Assembly: GCA_016795425.1 (NCBI GenBank)
Contig: JAEUHG010000248.1
Coordinates: forward strand, 1-41,630
Direction of reading: 5' to 3'
Origin: Verrucomicrobiales bacterium
GTDB lineage: Bacteria; Verrucomicrobiota; Verrucomicrobiia; Limisphaerales; CAIMTB01
Length of the DNA stretch: 41,630 nucleotides
Positions 8,782 to 17,261 of this stretch are shown here, piece by piece. The notes beneath the pieces were generated by a model. That model saw only the letters and a list, made by a program, of their open reading frames with translations, was not told the origin of the DNA and did not search any database. A program made the translations under genes and the position numbers. Within the stretch, counting starts at the first letter, position 1. The number at the start of each line of letters is the position of its first letter.

Positions 8782-11700
8782 GAGGGGAAGGGCCAGGGTG
8801 ACGTGGGTACCCTGGCCGATCTGCGATTCGATCGTTGCGTGCCCCCCCACGCTGTCCAAGCGGTGTCGCATGCCTGCCAGTCCGTGGCCACCGCCTTTCG
8901 AAGGAGTGGATCGCCTCGCCGGGTCGAAGCCTCTGCCGTTGTCGATAACGCTGATGGTCAGCCAGGCGTGGTCGTGGTCGAGGTCGCAGCGGACATCGAC
9001 GCGCGACGCCTCGGCGTGTTTGACGGCATTGCAGAGCGCCTCTTTGAAGGCCAACGCCAGGTTGCGTCGGGCGAATCCAGAGAGTTTGAGATGGGTGGTC
9101 CGCAAGTCGGGGAAGACCAGATCGCCTTCGAGGCAGGCGTCCTGAACGTAGAGAGCGGCGTATTCCCGGAGCCGGGCGAGGACTTGGTCGAGGGAATCGT
9201 TTTCCGGGTTGATGGCCCAGATGAGGTCGCCCAATTGATCGACCAGTCGATGTGCCTCGCCGCGGACTCGATCGAGATCGGCGACGCTGGCATTCGGGTC
9301 GCGGCGGTCTTGGGCCTTTTCTCCGAGGATCGCCAGTCGCAGCAGGCCGGAGCCGACTTCATCATGTACGTCCCTGGCGATTCGATGACGCTCCTCGGTG
9401 AGGGCCATCTGGCGGCGGAGTTCGGCGACGCGATGTTGGCTGTGTTCACGCCAACGAATGGTACCGAAGGTGGCCGCCAGCAGGGATCCGACCAGGCACG
9501 TTCGGAACCAAAGGGTTTGGTAAAACCAGGGTCGGATGACGATATGGCAGCGGACGGAGTGATCACTCCAGGCGGAGTGGTTGGCTGCGGATTGAACCTC
9601 GAACTGATAAGCACCGGGTTTCAGGTTGGTAAAGATCGCGAATTGGCGTTCCCCGGCTTGCACCCAACGATCGTCGAACCCAATGAGGCGATGGCGGAAC
9701 CGCGGGGGCGGCCCTTCGCGGAATTCCGGGTTGGCGTAGGCAATTTCAAGCAATCGCGCCCGGCCGGGTTCGAATTCGAAGCGGTGTTCTCCCGGTTGCG
9801 GGATGCCGGGCCGGAACTGGTAGACGGTTTCGTGATCCACCCGGATTTGATCCAGGAGTGGCGCGGGAGCGCGGATCCGGGCGCTGATGTTGGTGGGGTT
9901 GAAATGGCAAATCCCGCGAGGAGTGGCGAACCAAAGGCGGCCATCGCGAGTCTTTATCCCGGCCGGCTGGCTCTTTTGTCCGTTCGACTCGCCAGTGAGA
10001 AGTCCGTCGGCCTCGGTAAAGGCCAGGCAATCGAGTTGAGGGGCGCGCCCATCGGCGACCGCATGGGCCTGGTCGAGGTCGATGCGGCCGAAGCCGCGTT
10101 CGGTGCTCAACCATAGTGCGCCGGAATCGTCCGCCAGAATTTCGTTGATGGCCTCCTCGAACAATCCGTGCGCCTGGGTGATGGCGGAGACCTCAAAACG
10201 CGGGGCGGGGTGGACCCGGGCCAGGCCACGATCGGTGCCGAGCCAGCAGGATCCCCGGGCGTCCTCGTGGATTGCCCAAACGTAATCGCTCGGGAGTCCG
10301 TTGGTTCTGGACCGCACGGCGAGAATTTCGAGGCGGGGCGGCGGCGCCAGGGAGGCACGGGGATTATGGAGGCCAATGTCGGCCACGGCCAACCCGCCGC
10401 CAAAGGTCCCTATCCAGAGGTTCCCGGCGCGATCGAAGCGCAGGGCGCGGACATCATCATGAGGAAGACCGTCCGCCACTCGGAATTGGCGCCAGACGTC
10501 CCCGGCGCGGCACATCAGACCGCGCTCGCGCCCGACCCAAAGTCGGCCCGCTGCATCGGAGGTGACCACACGCACCTTGTTGTGAGTTTCCGGCGCTTCC
10601 CAATGGTGGACGTTCAGCTTCGCATCGCGCCAGAATTCAAGGGAGTCCATGGTGCCGATCCAGAGGGTGCCCTGTTGGTCCAGGTGAAGGGAACGAATGC
10701 GATGATCGGAGAGGCTGCGTATAGGGGTATCGATGCGACCCGACGGGTCGCGCCGAAAAACGCCTCGATCCGTGCCGATCCAGGCGACGCCCTCCGAGTC
10801 CTCGGTCATGGTCCAGACCGCTTCTTTGGGCAGAAGATCGCCGCCGATGACTCTGGGAAAGCGGCGCGGCAACCAGCGACAGAGACCGGACGGAGTGCCG
10901 AACCACAGTGCTCCGAGTCGGTCGATGACCAGCGTTTGGATCGGCATATCCGGAACGCCCTCGAGGGTACTGAAGATGCGGGTTCGACCGGCTCGATAGG
11001 CTACCAAACCGGTATCCCATTCGCGGAGCCAGAACGTGCCGTCGGCATCGAGGCCGAGAAAGCTGCCGCACCCGCGCCCGAGAGGATCGTCGGGTGGAGG
11101 CCGATGCCAGCCGGTCGAATCCAAGTAGAACGACGGGGTGCCGGAGATCCAGATTCGGCCCGCGGCATCCTCGAGAATACCATGGCCGGCCACGAAAGCG
11201 GATTGGAGCGCATTCGTGAAGTTGCCCTGGATCGACACGGGGGAGAATCGATCGCTGGACGCATCGAGGAGTTGCGCGGGCGTCCCAGGCCCCGTGACCC
11301 AGAATCTTCCGGCACGATCCTCGATCATGGAGAAGACGGCTGGTCGGGCCGTCGACGAGTTCGTAAAGACGTTGGGAAACGCCGTGACCTTCCCATTTGC
11401 CAATCGATGCAGGCCCCGATAGGTGCCGAACCAGAGCTCTCCGTTTCGCCGGGCTTTCAGGACCTCGATCTGATTGTCGACCAAGCCCTCGGCGGTGGTG
11501 TGGCGTCGTGTGGCCTTGGCATTGAACTCGAGCAATCCATCCAGGGTGCCCACCCACAGGGTGCCGTCGGTGCCTTCCTCGATGGCGGTTACGGTGTCAT
11601 GTCGAAAGATCGGATCGGACGCGTGGTTGAAGGTCTGAAAACCGCCGTTGGCCAAACGCGAGAGCCCCCGATCCGTTCCTATCCAGAGCGTGCCGTCGCG

Positions 11701-11868
11701 AGAGACATGCAAGGCACGGACGTTATCAGACGGCAAGCCGTCGGCGCGGGTGAAGACACGGCGTTGAAACAGCAGATCGACCTCCATCGTGGGGTCGGTC
11801 GGATCGAAGCCCGGATCCGTGGCCGGGATGGGAAGGACCGGAAAAGCGAGCCCGGCGGCACACATCAG
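8773..11868 (-). CDS. Reg_prop/Y_Y_Y sensor histidine kinase (HisKA_3)
   Basis: This is a membrane sensor kinase of about 1031 residues. The periplasmic part has about 14 Reg_prop repeats of the form DGTLWIGTxxGLxRL (for example SRDGTLWIGTDRGLSRL, DQQGTLWIGTMDSL, DRAGNLWIGTFGGGL), enough for two seven-bladed propellers. A Y_Y_Y domain follows, with the end motif GAYQFEVQSAANHSAWS. One transmembrane helix (LWFRTCLVGSLLAATFGTI) leads to HisKA_3 with the phospho-acceptor His in RHRIARDVHDEVGSGLL and to an HATPase domain (NAVKHAEAS, VIDNGRGFDP, GGGHGLAGMRHR). I chose the ATG at 11868, just before a hydrophobic stretch. The frame is open to an ATG at 12072, but that extension translates a palindromic intergenic repeat (LFPLPPGEGQ) and is unlikely to be coding. 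Related sensors often respond to oligosaccharides; the ligand here is unknown. Confidence 0.9.
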   Translation of the reverse strand: MMCAAGLAFPVLPIPATDPGFDPTDPTMEVDLLFQRRVFTRADGLPSDNVRALHVSRDGTLWIGTDRGLSRLANGGFQTFNHASDPIFRHDTVTAIEEGTDGTLWVGTLDGLLEFNAKATRRHTTAEGLVDNQIEVLKARRNGELWFGTYRGLHRLANGKVTAFPNVFTNSSTARPAVFSMIEDRAGRFWVTGPGTPAQLLDASSDRFSPVSIQGNFTNALQSAFVAGHGILEDAAGRIWISGTPSFYLDSTGWHRPPPDDPLGRGCGSFLGLDADGTFWLREWDTGLVAYRAGRTRIFSTLEGVPDMPIQTLVIDRLGALWFGTPSGLCRWLPRRFPRVIGGDLLPKEAVWTMTEDSEGVAWIGTDRGVFRRDPSGRIDTPIRSLSDHRIRSLHLDQQGTLWIGTMDSLEFWRDAKLNVHHWEAPETHNKVRVVTSDAAGRLWVGRERGLMCRAGDVWRQFRVADGLPHDDVRALRFDRAGNLWIGTFGGGLAVADIGLHNPRASLAPPPRLEILAVRSRTNGLPSDYVWAIHEDARGSCWLGTDRGLARVHPAPRFEVSAITQAHGLFEEAINEILADDSGALWLSTERGFGRIDLDQAHAVADGRAPQLDCLAFTEADGLLTGESNGQKSQPAGIKTRDGRLWFATPRGICHFNPTNISARIRAPAPLLDQIRVDHETVYQFRPGIPQPGEHRFEFEPGRARLLEIAYANPEFREGPPPRFRHRLIGFDDRWVQAGERQFAIFTNLKPGAYQFEVQSAANHSAWSDHSVRCHIVIRPWFYQTLWFRTCLVGSLLAATFGTIRWREHSQHRVAELRRQMALTEERHRIARDVHDEVGSGLLRLAILGEKAQDRRDPNASVADLDRVRGEAHRLVDQLGDLIWAINPENDSLDQVLARLREYAALYVQDACLEGDLVFPDLRTTHLKLSGFARRNLALAFKEALCNAVKHAEASRVDVRCDLDHDHAWLTISVIDNGRGFDPARRSTPSKGGGHGLAGMRHRLDSVGGHATIESQIGQGTHVTLALPLPT

Positions 11869-12145
11869 CGCGCGCCATTTTCTGGGAAAGAGGGGGGAAC
11901 CGGGGATCGCCCGGTGGGTGCGCAGACCAGTTGGGATTCCCTCACCGGCCTTTGCCAGGGCTTCGTTGGGCTGTCCTTGACCCTCTCCCGGTGGGAGAGG
12001 GAACAGCGAGGTGACCTCGCTATGGTCACGTCGAGGTTCTCGGCGCGTTCGATGGCAGTCCACACAGTTCATGGGGACGAGGGCAGGATGCCGAGAGGTT
12101 TGGCGTTGACCGATTCCGCTGGCAAGAGTCCTGCCGCGGTCAGCG
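11869..12145. other. Upstream region of the sensor kinase gene
   Basis: The interval runs from the proposed kinase start to the ilvB terminator. It is formally open in the kinase frame up to 12072 but contains the GC-rich hairpin 11981-12001. Nothing else is recognisable. The kinase promoter should lie here. Confidence 0.4.
11981..12001. repeat. Palindromic hairpin element CCCTCTCCC-N3-GGGAGAGGG, copy 1
   Basis: A perfect 9-bp stem has a GGT loop. The same hairpin recurs at 22650-22668 with the loop reading ACC, meaning inverted orientation. Hairpins of this kind are widespread intergenic elements in many GC-rich bacterial genomes; I recall this rather than having checked it. Confidence 0.6.
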
Positions 12146-12185
12146 AAAACAAAAAGGCCCGCGAACCGGGGGCGGTTCGCGGGCC
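12146..12185 (-). terminator. Rho-independent terminator of ilvB
   Basis: Read on the minus strand, a perfect 13-bp stem (GGCCCGCGAACCG / CGGTTCGCGGGCC) with a CCCC loop is followed by TTTTTGTTTT. It begins 21 bases after the ilvB stop codon. Confidence 0.93.
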
Positions 12186-12205
12186 GTTGAGAGAGAAAAG
12201 CAGGA

Positions 12206-14089
12206 TCAGGATTTCCAGATCATGTCCGCGACGGTACGGCCGGCGGGGATGAACGGGAGAACGTGTTCGGTGTAGGGCGTGATGACATCGAGCACGTACG
12301 GCGTCTTGGCCTCGAGCATGCGCTGGAGTGCGGCGCGAAGATCCTTGCGGTACACGACGCGTTCGCACGGCACGTTGAAACTGGTGCAGACCTTGACGTA
12401 ATCCGGGTAGATGGCGGCGCGATCCTGCGGATTGCCGAGATAGGTGTGACCGCGGTTGCCTCCGTAGAAGTTGTCCTCCCATTGCACCACCATGCCGAGG
12501 TGCTGGTTGTTGAGGATGATCGCCTTGGCGGCAATCTGCTCAACCTGGGCGGTGGCGAGTTCCTGGATGTTCATCAGGAACGAGCCGTCCCCATCAATGT
12601 CGATCACTTCCTTGTCCGGGAACGCGACTTTGACCCCGAGGGCGGCGGGAAAGCCGAAGCCCATGGATCCTAGGCCGGCGGAGGTGATGAACTGGCGGGC
12701 GCGCTTGTACTTGTACCATTGTCCGGCCCACATCTGGTGCTGGCCGACGCCGGTGGTGATGAAGGCGTCGCCCTTGGTCAGCTTGAAGAGCTCCTCGATG
12801 GCCATCTGCGGCAGGATGTACTCCTCGCCGCCGCGGGCGAACGGCTTGATATGGGCGGAGTCGATGATCTCCGCCTTGTTCGTGTATTGGAACGGCGCCT
12901 TCGCCTTCCATTCGTCGACCTGCTTCTGCCAAGGCTCGAACTTCTTTCGAATGCCACCGCGCTTGGCGATCAACGCGTTAAGCCGGACCAGTGCATCCTT
13001 GAGATCGCCGTGCACCGTGAGGTTGGCACGGCGGTTCTTGTTGTGCTCCGACGCGTCGATGTCCAGGTGCACGATGGTGGCGTGCTTGGCGAATTCGTCG
13101 AACTTGCCGGTGACGCGGTCATCAAAACGGACACCAAAGGCAAGAAGCAGGTCGGCGCCATCCTTGAGTTTGACCGGGGTCTCGGTCGGGGATGTGCGAA
13201 GCGCATACTCTCCATTGACCGCCCAGTTCGCGAAGGCGGCGCCGTGCATACCGAGCCAACGCAGGGACAGCGGATGTTCCTCGGGAAATCCGCCGATGCC
13301 CATCAGCGTGGTGGTGATAGGAATCTGGGTGGCCTCGACGAACTTGCGCAGTTCCTCGGCGGCCCCGGCAGTTATGATGCCGCCGCCGGTGTAGAGGACC
13401 GGGCGTTCCGATTTCTCGATCAGGCCGATGATTTCGTTCAGTTCGAGGTCGCCGGCGAAAATATCGGGCGTGTAGCCGCGGAGCCGTTGCTTGACCTGTT
13501 CGAGGGTGGGCCAGACGGGCTGGGTTTTCGCCTGTTGGACGTTCTTCGGGACATCGATAACCACGGGACCGGGACGGCCCGATTGGGCGATGTAGAACGC
13601 CTCTTTGACGATCCAGGGGATGTCATTGATGTCGGTGACCAGATAAGAGTGCTTCACGATCGGCAGGGTGACGCCGATCATGTCCGTTTCCTGGAACGCT
13701 CCGCGGCCGATCATGGCTTGGGACACCTGGCCGGTGATAGCGACGATCGGGCAGGAGTCCATGTAGGCGTCGGCGATCGCGGTAACCAGGTTGGTGGCGC
13801 CGGGACCGCTGGTGCTCATGCAGACGCCGGCCTTGCCGGTGGCCCGGGCATAGCCTTCCGCGGCGAAACTGCCGCCCTGCTCGTGCCGCGGCAGGATGGT
13901 GCGGATCTTGGAGCGGGTCAGCGACTGGTGAAGCTCCATGCTGGCGCCGCCGGGATAGGCAAAAATCACTTCGACACCTTCACGCTCAAGGGCTTCGACG
14001 AAGATATCGCGTCCGAACATGGACGGGCCGAGTTTCGGTGCCGCGGGAGGGGCGGAACGTTTACGGGCGGTTTTGGACTTGCTGCTCAT
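12206..14089 (-). CDS. ilvB: Acetolactate synthase large (catalytic) subunit
   Basis: This 627-residue ThDP-dependent enzyme condenses pyruvate with pyruvate or 2-oxobutyrate, the first common step of valine/leucine/isoleucine synthesis. Visible features are FGRDIFVEALEREGVEVIFAYPGGASMELH in the PYR domain, the catalytic glutamate E70 in RHEQGGSFAAEGYARATG, and a central domain with RFDDRVTGK. The C-terminal ThDP domain has GVGQHQMWAGQWYK and the metal-binding GDGSFLMN...ELATA motif. The tail HVLPFIPAGRTVADMI is typical. I chose the ATG at 14089 because it starts a normal basic N-terminal tail. The ATG at 14137 would read through the attenuator T-tract. The leader contains an attenuator and a strong terminator follows. 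The regulatory subunit ilvN is not next to it, so ilvB is monocistronic here. Confidence 0.96.
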   Translation of the reverse strand: MSSKSKTARKRSAPPAAPKLGPSMFGRDIFVEALEREGVEVIFAYPGGASMELHQSLTRSKIRTILPRHEQGGSFAAEGYARATGKAGVCMSTSGPGATNLVTAIADAYMDSCPIVAITGQVSQAMIGRGAFQETDMIGVTLPIVKHSYLVTDINDIPWIVKEAFYIAQSGRPGPVVIDVPKNVQQAKTQPVWPTLEQVKQRLRGYTPDIFAGDLELNEIIGLIEKSERPVLYTGGGIITAGAAEELRKFVEATQIPITTTLMGIGGFPEEHPLSLRWLGMHGAAFANWAVNGEYALRTSPTETPVKLKDGADLLLAFGVRFDDRVTGKFDEFAKHATIVHLDIDASEHNKNRRANLTVHGDLKDALVRLNALIAKRGGIRKKFEPWQKQVDEWKAKAPFQYTNKAEIIDSAHIKPFARGGEEYILPQMAIEELFKLTKGDAFITTGVGQHQMWAGQWYKYKRARQFITSAGLGSMGFGFPAALGVKVAFPDKEVIDIDGDGSFLMNIQELATAQVEQIAAKAIILNNQHLGMVVQWEDNFYGGNRGHTYLGNPQDRAAIYPDYVKVCTSFNVPCERVVYRKDLRAALQRMLEAKTPYVLDVITPYTEHVLPFIPAGRTVADMIWKS

Positions 14090-14124
14090 CGTATCAAGGT
14101 TGGGCCGGGCGTTTCGCGGTAGGT

Positions 14125-14156
14125 AAAAAAAAACCACGACCGGTGCCGGCCGTGGT
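14125..14156 (-). terminator. Attenuator terminator in the ilvB leader
   Basis: On the minus strand the stem ACCACGGCCGG / CCGGTCGTGGT (one G.U pair, otherwise fully paired) is followed by nine T residues (14125-14133). It lies between the leader-peptide stop (14174) and the ilvB start (14089), so termination here would abort transcription before ilvB. A second small stem (14161-14166 with 14179-14184, GTTGCG/CGCAAC) overlaps the leader stop codon and may be part of the alternative fold. Confidence 0.9.
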
Positions 14157-14173
14157 GGTGGTTGCGAACACTT

Positions 14174-14257
14174 TCACGCGCAACACATGCCCCCGGCCAA
14201 GCGGGTCGGTACTACGACCAGCTCCAGCGGGAAGACGTGTTGACGCCGATCCAACAT
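14174..14257 (-). CDS. Putative ilvB leader peptide (27 aa)
   Basis: A short reading frame begins at ATG 14257 and ends at TGA 14174. It encodes 27 residues that include LELVVVPTRLAGG. The control codons would be CTG, GAG, CTG, GTC, GTA, GTA; GTA is unusual in this GC-rich DNA. The Val codons lie in a small stem (GGTCG/CGACC, 14204-14219). The frame ends 17 nt before the terminator stem, the spacing expected of a ribosome-controlled attenuator. There is no Shine-Dalgarno sequence. The predicted transcription start is within a few bases of the ATG, so translation could be leaderless. The LVVV-T/A-R pattern resembles what I recall of the actinobacterial ilvB leader peptide. That comparison is from memory. 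Confidence 0.72.
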   Translation of the reverse strand: MLDRRQHVFPLELVVVPTRLAGGMCCA

Positions 14258-14265
14258 CGGCCGGC

Positions 14266-14295
14266 AGCTTAGGAACCCGTCCGTGCCGGGGTCAA
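14266..14295 (-). promoter_or_regulatory. Predicted housekeeping-type promoter of ilvB
   Basis: The minus strand shows TTGACC (14290-14295), an 18-bp spacer and TAAGCT (14266-14271). The -35 is good and the -10 is moderate. Transcription would start near 14258-14260, practically at the leader-peptide ATG. The divergent Rieske gene begins at 14341. Confidence 0.45.
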
Positions 14296-14340
14296 GGTCG
14301 TGGTTGCGAAATGTCCGGAAATGGGCACCTTGCCGCCGCC

Positions 14341-15117
14341 ATGAGCGAACTCGATTGCACGAGTAGGGAAATGCAACATTCATTGCCGGGTTTTGAGCGG
14401 CGTCGATTTCTGCGAACCCTCCTTTGGGGGAGTGCGGTTTCCATGGTGGCACGATTCCCATGGCAAGGAACCGCCGTCGCCGGGGTCACCCCCCTGGCCC
14501 CCGGGGAGCCCGGACTCCTGCGATTGCGCCTCGCGGATTTTCCCTCGCTCTCCGGCGCCTTTGGCTCGGTCCGACTGGGCTTTACCAATCTAAACGTGGG
14601 CGGACCGCTGCGGCCCTTCATCGTTTCCAAGGATGGGGATGCCATCTTTGTCGTCAGTGCGGTGTGCACCCATGCGAGCTGTGTGATTCCTGCGTTCTCA
14701 AGCACCAAGACCTCGACCTGCTCGTGCCATGGATCCCGGTTTTCCGCCAACGGCTCGGTTCTGCGCGGACCGGCGACGGAGCCCCTGACTGAATACGAAG
14801 CGACCCTCGAAGAGTCGGGTCTTTTGACGATCGTGATTCCCGAGTTCACCGGGTTCCAGGTCGCGGTTTCACAAGTGATGTCGGCCAGCGTGAACCGGGT
14901 TGGGGTGACATTTACGGGTGTGCGCGGAGTGGAGTACGAAATCCGGTCGCGAACCCATCTCGCCGATCCCGGGACGGTACGGTCGTTTGCCGTGGTGGAG
15001 GCCGGAGCCGCCAACCAAACCATCCACCGAGGCACCGGGGCCGAGGTGACGCTCTTTGTCGATCGCGATGGCGGGTCGGGATTTCTGACCGTGGCGGCCA
15101 AGGCGCGAACCGTCTGA
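14341..15117 (+). CDS. Tat-exported Rieske [2Fe-2S] protein with C-terminal ExSxDL-type module
   Basis: This 258-residue protein has a twin-arginine signal at about residues 19-48 (ERRRFLRTLLWGSAVSMVA). A Rieske domain covers about 58-165 with cluster ligands C109/H111 and C127/H130 (CTHASC ... CSCHG); C114 and C129 are placed to form the stabilising disulfide. Residues after about 185 (VEYEIRSRTHLADPGTVRSF...) resemble the beta-module found at the ends of other secreted proteins in this window. No cytochrome b, cytochrome c or oxygenase partner is nearby, so it is a stand-alone periplasmic electron-transfer or sensing protein of unknown partner. An ATG at 14371 would also retain the Tat signal. 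The frame is open upstream to 14038, but that is antisense to the ilvB leader. Confidence 0.85.
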   Translation: MSELDCTSREMQHSLPGFERRRFLRTLLWGSAVSMVARFPWQGTAVAGVTPLAPGEPGLLRLRLADFPSLSGAFGSVRLGFTNLNVGGPLRPFIVSKDGDAIFVVSAVCTHASCVIPAFSSTKTSTCSCHGSRFSANGSVLRGPATEPLTEYEATLEESGLLTIVIPEFTGFQVAVSQVMSASVNRVGVTFTGVRGVEYEIRSRTHLADPGTVRSFAVVEAGAANQTIHRGTGAEVTLFVDRDGGSGFLTVAAKARTV

Positions 15118-15191
15118 GAACGTCTCGTGCGTCCACGATGGGAACGGACGGCTTGTCCCAATCCGGCGATCGGGGGTAGCAAGGGCGTAGC

Positions 15192-17255
15192 ATGCATCCG
15201 AGGTCGATAATCCCGGGGCGGCCGTGGGCGGGGCACGCCTTCCGGATCGCCGCGGTCCTGCTCGCGGTGGCCTTCCGCGCTTCCGGTGCGTATCAGGCCG
15301 TCGACTACACCTACCCTCTGCGCGCGGGGCTGCGTTGGGAATATGACGTTGCGAATGTCGGCACAGTGGTGCGAGAGGTCGGATCGTCGACGGAGTGGTT
15401 TCCCGGGCGCACCGCCTGGAGTGTACGCACCAGCCTTGCCGGCACATTGTTGAGCGTTCTCTGGCAGAGCACCGATGCCGGGCTTCAGTTGCATCGGATC
15501 GAGTACCCATTGGACGACGCGAGCCTGGTGTTGGCTCAGCCGCTGACTTTTCTGCCGGCCACGTTTGATGTGGGACAAACCTACCAAGCGTCGGTTAAAG
15601 CCGGCATCGCCGTCTCCGGGCAAGCGGGCGGGTTAACCGGGGATTTTGGCGTCAGTGTGTCGGTGGAAGCCGTCGAACGTGTGACCGTTCCGGCGGGCAC
15701 CTATGATGCGGTGAAGGTTCGTGTTCAGGATACGGAAGGAACCGTCGAGACATGGTGGCTGGCACGTGGCGTCGGCACGGTGAAGTTGGATTCCAATCTC
15801 GACGGGCGCTGGGAGCTGCGATCGACCACGGCGACACCGGCGCTCCTGCCGCAGATTCTGCAGCAGCCCCAGAGTCAGTCGGTGGCGGCCGGGTCGGACG
15901 TGGTGTTCTCGGTGCAGGCGACCGGAGGCGGTTCGCTGGACTATCGCTGGCAGAAGGGCGAGGCAGATTTGGCCGGACAGAATGGCGCAACCCTGCGACT
16001 CACGTCGGTGACCACGGCAGATGCCGGACGGTACCGGGTGCTGGTTTCCAACGCGGACGGTTCGGTGACCAGCGCCGAAGCGGTGCTCACGGTACAGGCC
16101 GTCACGCCGCCCGCGGAATTGCGGCTGACGTCCGTGCGTGCAGCGGCGGCGGACCGGCTCGAGATGCGTTACGCATCCGAGGCGGGGCGCGATTACCGCA
16201 TCGAAGCGAGCGAGGATCTGCGTGTCTGGGCCGAGGTGGGACAGTCGGTGGGACAGGACGGCGAGACCCTGGCCTCGGTGATCCTGTCGAAAACCGAGGC
16301 GCGCCGGTTTTTCCGGGTTCGCCTGGGAGCCGCCGGTGGCGGGACTGCAGAAACGGTGTCGCCGGTTCCCGGGCAGATTTATCCGGGCGGGACGCGCATG
16401 GGCGGAGCGCTTTTCGGGATAGAGTTCACCATTCCGGACGCCTGGAAGGGCGGCATGCGAGTCAACACACCGACTTTGGTTTTTGGCTCGGACACCTTGC
16501 CCGGGCTGATTCTGGGGACGTTGGGATTGGCCTGGACCCGCGAGGACATTCTGGCCGACGAGGCAATGAGGACGGGATTCGAGATGGATGTGGGGCAGGG
16601 AGGCGCAGTCCGGTTCCAGCCCATCGCCGCGATGCAGGATTTGGGGAACAACCGGTTGCGCCATGCCTTCAGCGGATTCGACCAGGCTGGGCAGGGCTAT
16701 TGGCTTGGCATCGAGTTCGTGATGCATCCGGACGGTGGTTTCATGATGTTCGTGGGGGCCACCACCACGGGCCAGTCGGACACGCTGAAAGCTGAACTGA
16801 TCCGATTCGCCGATACCGTGAAGACGACACATCGACCGACGAACCGTGCCATGATTGAGACGCTAAGCGGTCGGTCGTATCAGTGGGCCGGGGAGAGCAG
16901 CGATTGGTACAACGGCAACCTGAACGGCAGCGCCTCGTTGAGTTCGTGGAGCGAAAAGTTCGCGTTCTTCTGCTCGCGGGGAACAATCGAGATCAACACC
17001 AAGTCGACGGGTTACGCCTCGACCTCGCAGTCGGGCGGTTGGAGTTCGACCTACATGTCGCTCAGCTATGATTCGAGCACGACCGAGTATGGGCAGTTCA
17101 CGATTGTTACGGACCCGCAATACGGAGACGTGATGATCCTGGCGACGATGAAGGGGTATCAAGTGAGTCCTGTCCGACTTGAACCGAACGGGACCCTGCT
17201 GGTGGGCAACCAGCGGTTGGTGCCGCACGGATTCTTCCAATGCGCCGGACGCTAG
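15192..17255 (+). CDS. Secreted protein with Ig-like domain, function unknown
   Basis: This 687-residue protein has an N-terminal signal (HAFRIAAVLLAVAFRASGA). Residues ~35-205 form a beta-rich domain ending VPAGTYDAVKVRVQDTEGTVETWWLARGVGTVKL, which recalls lipoprotein-like domains of DUF3108-type outer-envelope proteins. An Ig-like domain follows at about 217-305: QPQSQSVAAGSDVVFSV, YRWQKGEADLAGQ, and DAGRYRVLVSNADG with the classic Ig tyrosine motif. The ExSxDLxxW-type module covers about 310-377 (YRIEASEDLRVWAEVG...RRFFRVRLG). The last ~300 residues (GGTRMGGALFGIEFTIPDAWKGGM...) are not recognised. Its 3' end is only six bases from the convergent folE2 stop. Start choice: the only in-frame ATG close to the signal. 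Confidence 0.8.
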   Translation: MHPRSIIPGRPWAGHAFRIAAVLLAVAFRASGAYQAVDYTYPLRAGLRWEYDVANVGTVVREVGSSTEWFPGRTAWSVRTSLAGTLLSVLWQSTDAGLQLHRIEYPLDDASLVLAQPLTFLPATFDVGQTYQASVKAGIAVSGQAGGLTGDFGVSVSVEAVERVTVPAGTYDAVKVRVQDTEGTVETWWLARGVGTVKLDSNLDGRWELRSTTATPALLPQILQQPQSQSVAAGSDVVFSVQATGGGSLDYRWQKGEADLAGQNGATLRLTSVTTADAGRYRVLVSNADGSVTSAEAVLTVQAVTPPAELRLTSVRAAAADRLEMRYASEAGRDYRIEASEDLRVWAEVGQSVGQDGETLASVILSKTEARRFFRVRLGAAGGGTAETVSPVPGQIYPGGTRMGGALFGIEFTIPDAWKGGMRVNTPTLVFGSDTLPGLILGTLGLAWTREDILADEAMRTGFEMDVGQGGAVRFQPIAAMQDLGNNRLRHAFSGFDQAGQGYWLGIEFVMHPDGGFMMFVGATTTGQSDTLKAELIRFADTVKTTHRPTNRAMIETLSGRSYQWAGESSDWYNGNLNGSASLSSWSEKFAFFCSRGTIEINTKSTGYASTSQSGGWSSTYMSLSYDSSTTEYGQFTIVTDPQYGDVMILATMKGYQVSPVRLEPNGTLLVGNQRLVPHGFFQCAGR

Positions 17256-17261
17256 GGGAGC

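Noticed and set aside
10168..12252. 694-codon open frame on the + strand
   Set aside because: It is entirely antisense to the sensor kinase, which has 14 clear Reg_prop repeats and kinase motifs. The antisense translation shows no domain and is a by-product of high G+C.
12719..14122. 467-codon open frame on the + strand
   Set aside because: It is antisense to ilvB, whose catalytic motifs are unmistakable.
14258..14340. T-box or other riboswitch controlling ilvB
   Set aside because: No T-box sequence or specifier-loop architecture is visible; the leader-peptide attenuator explains the region.
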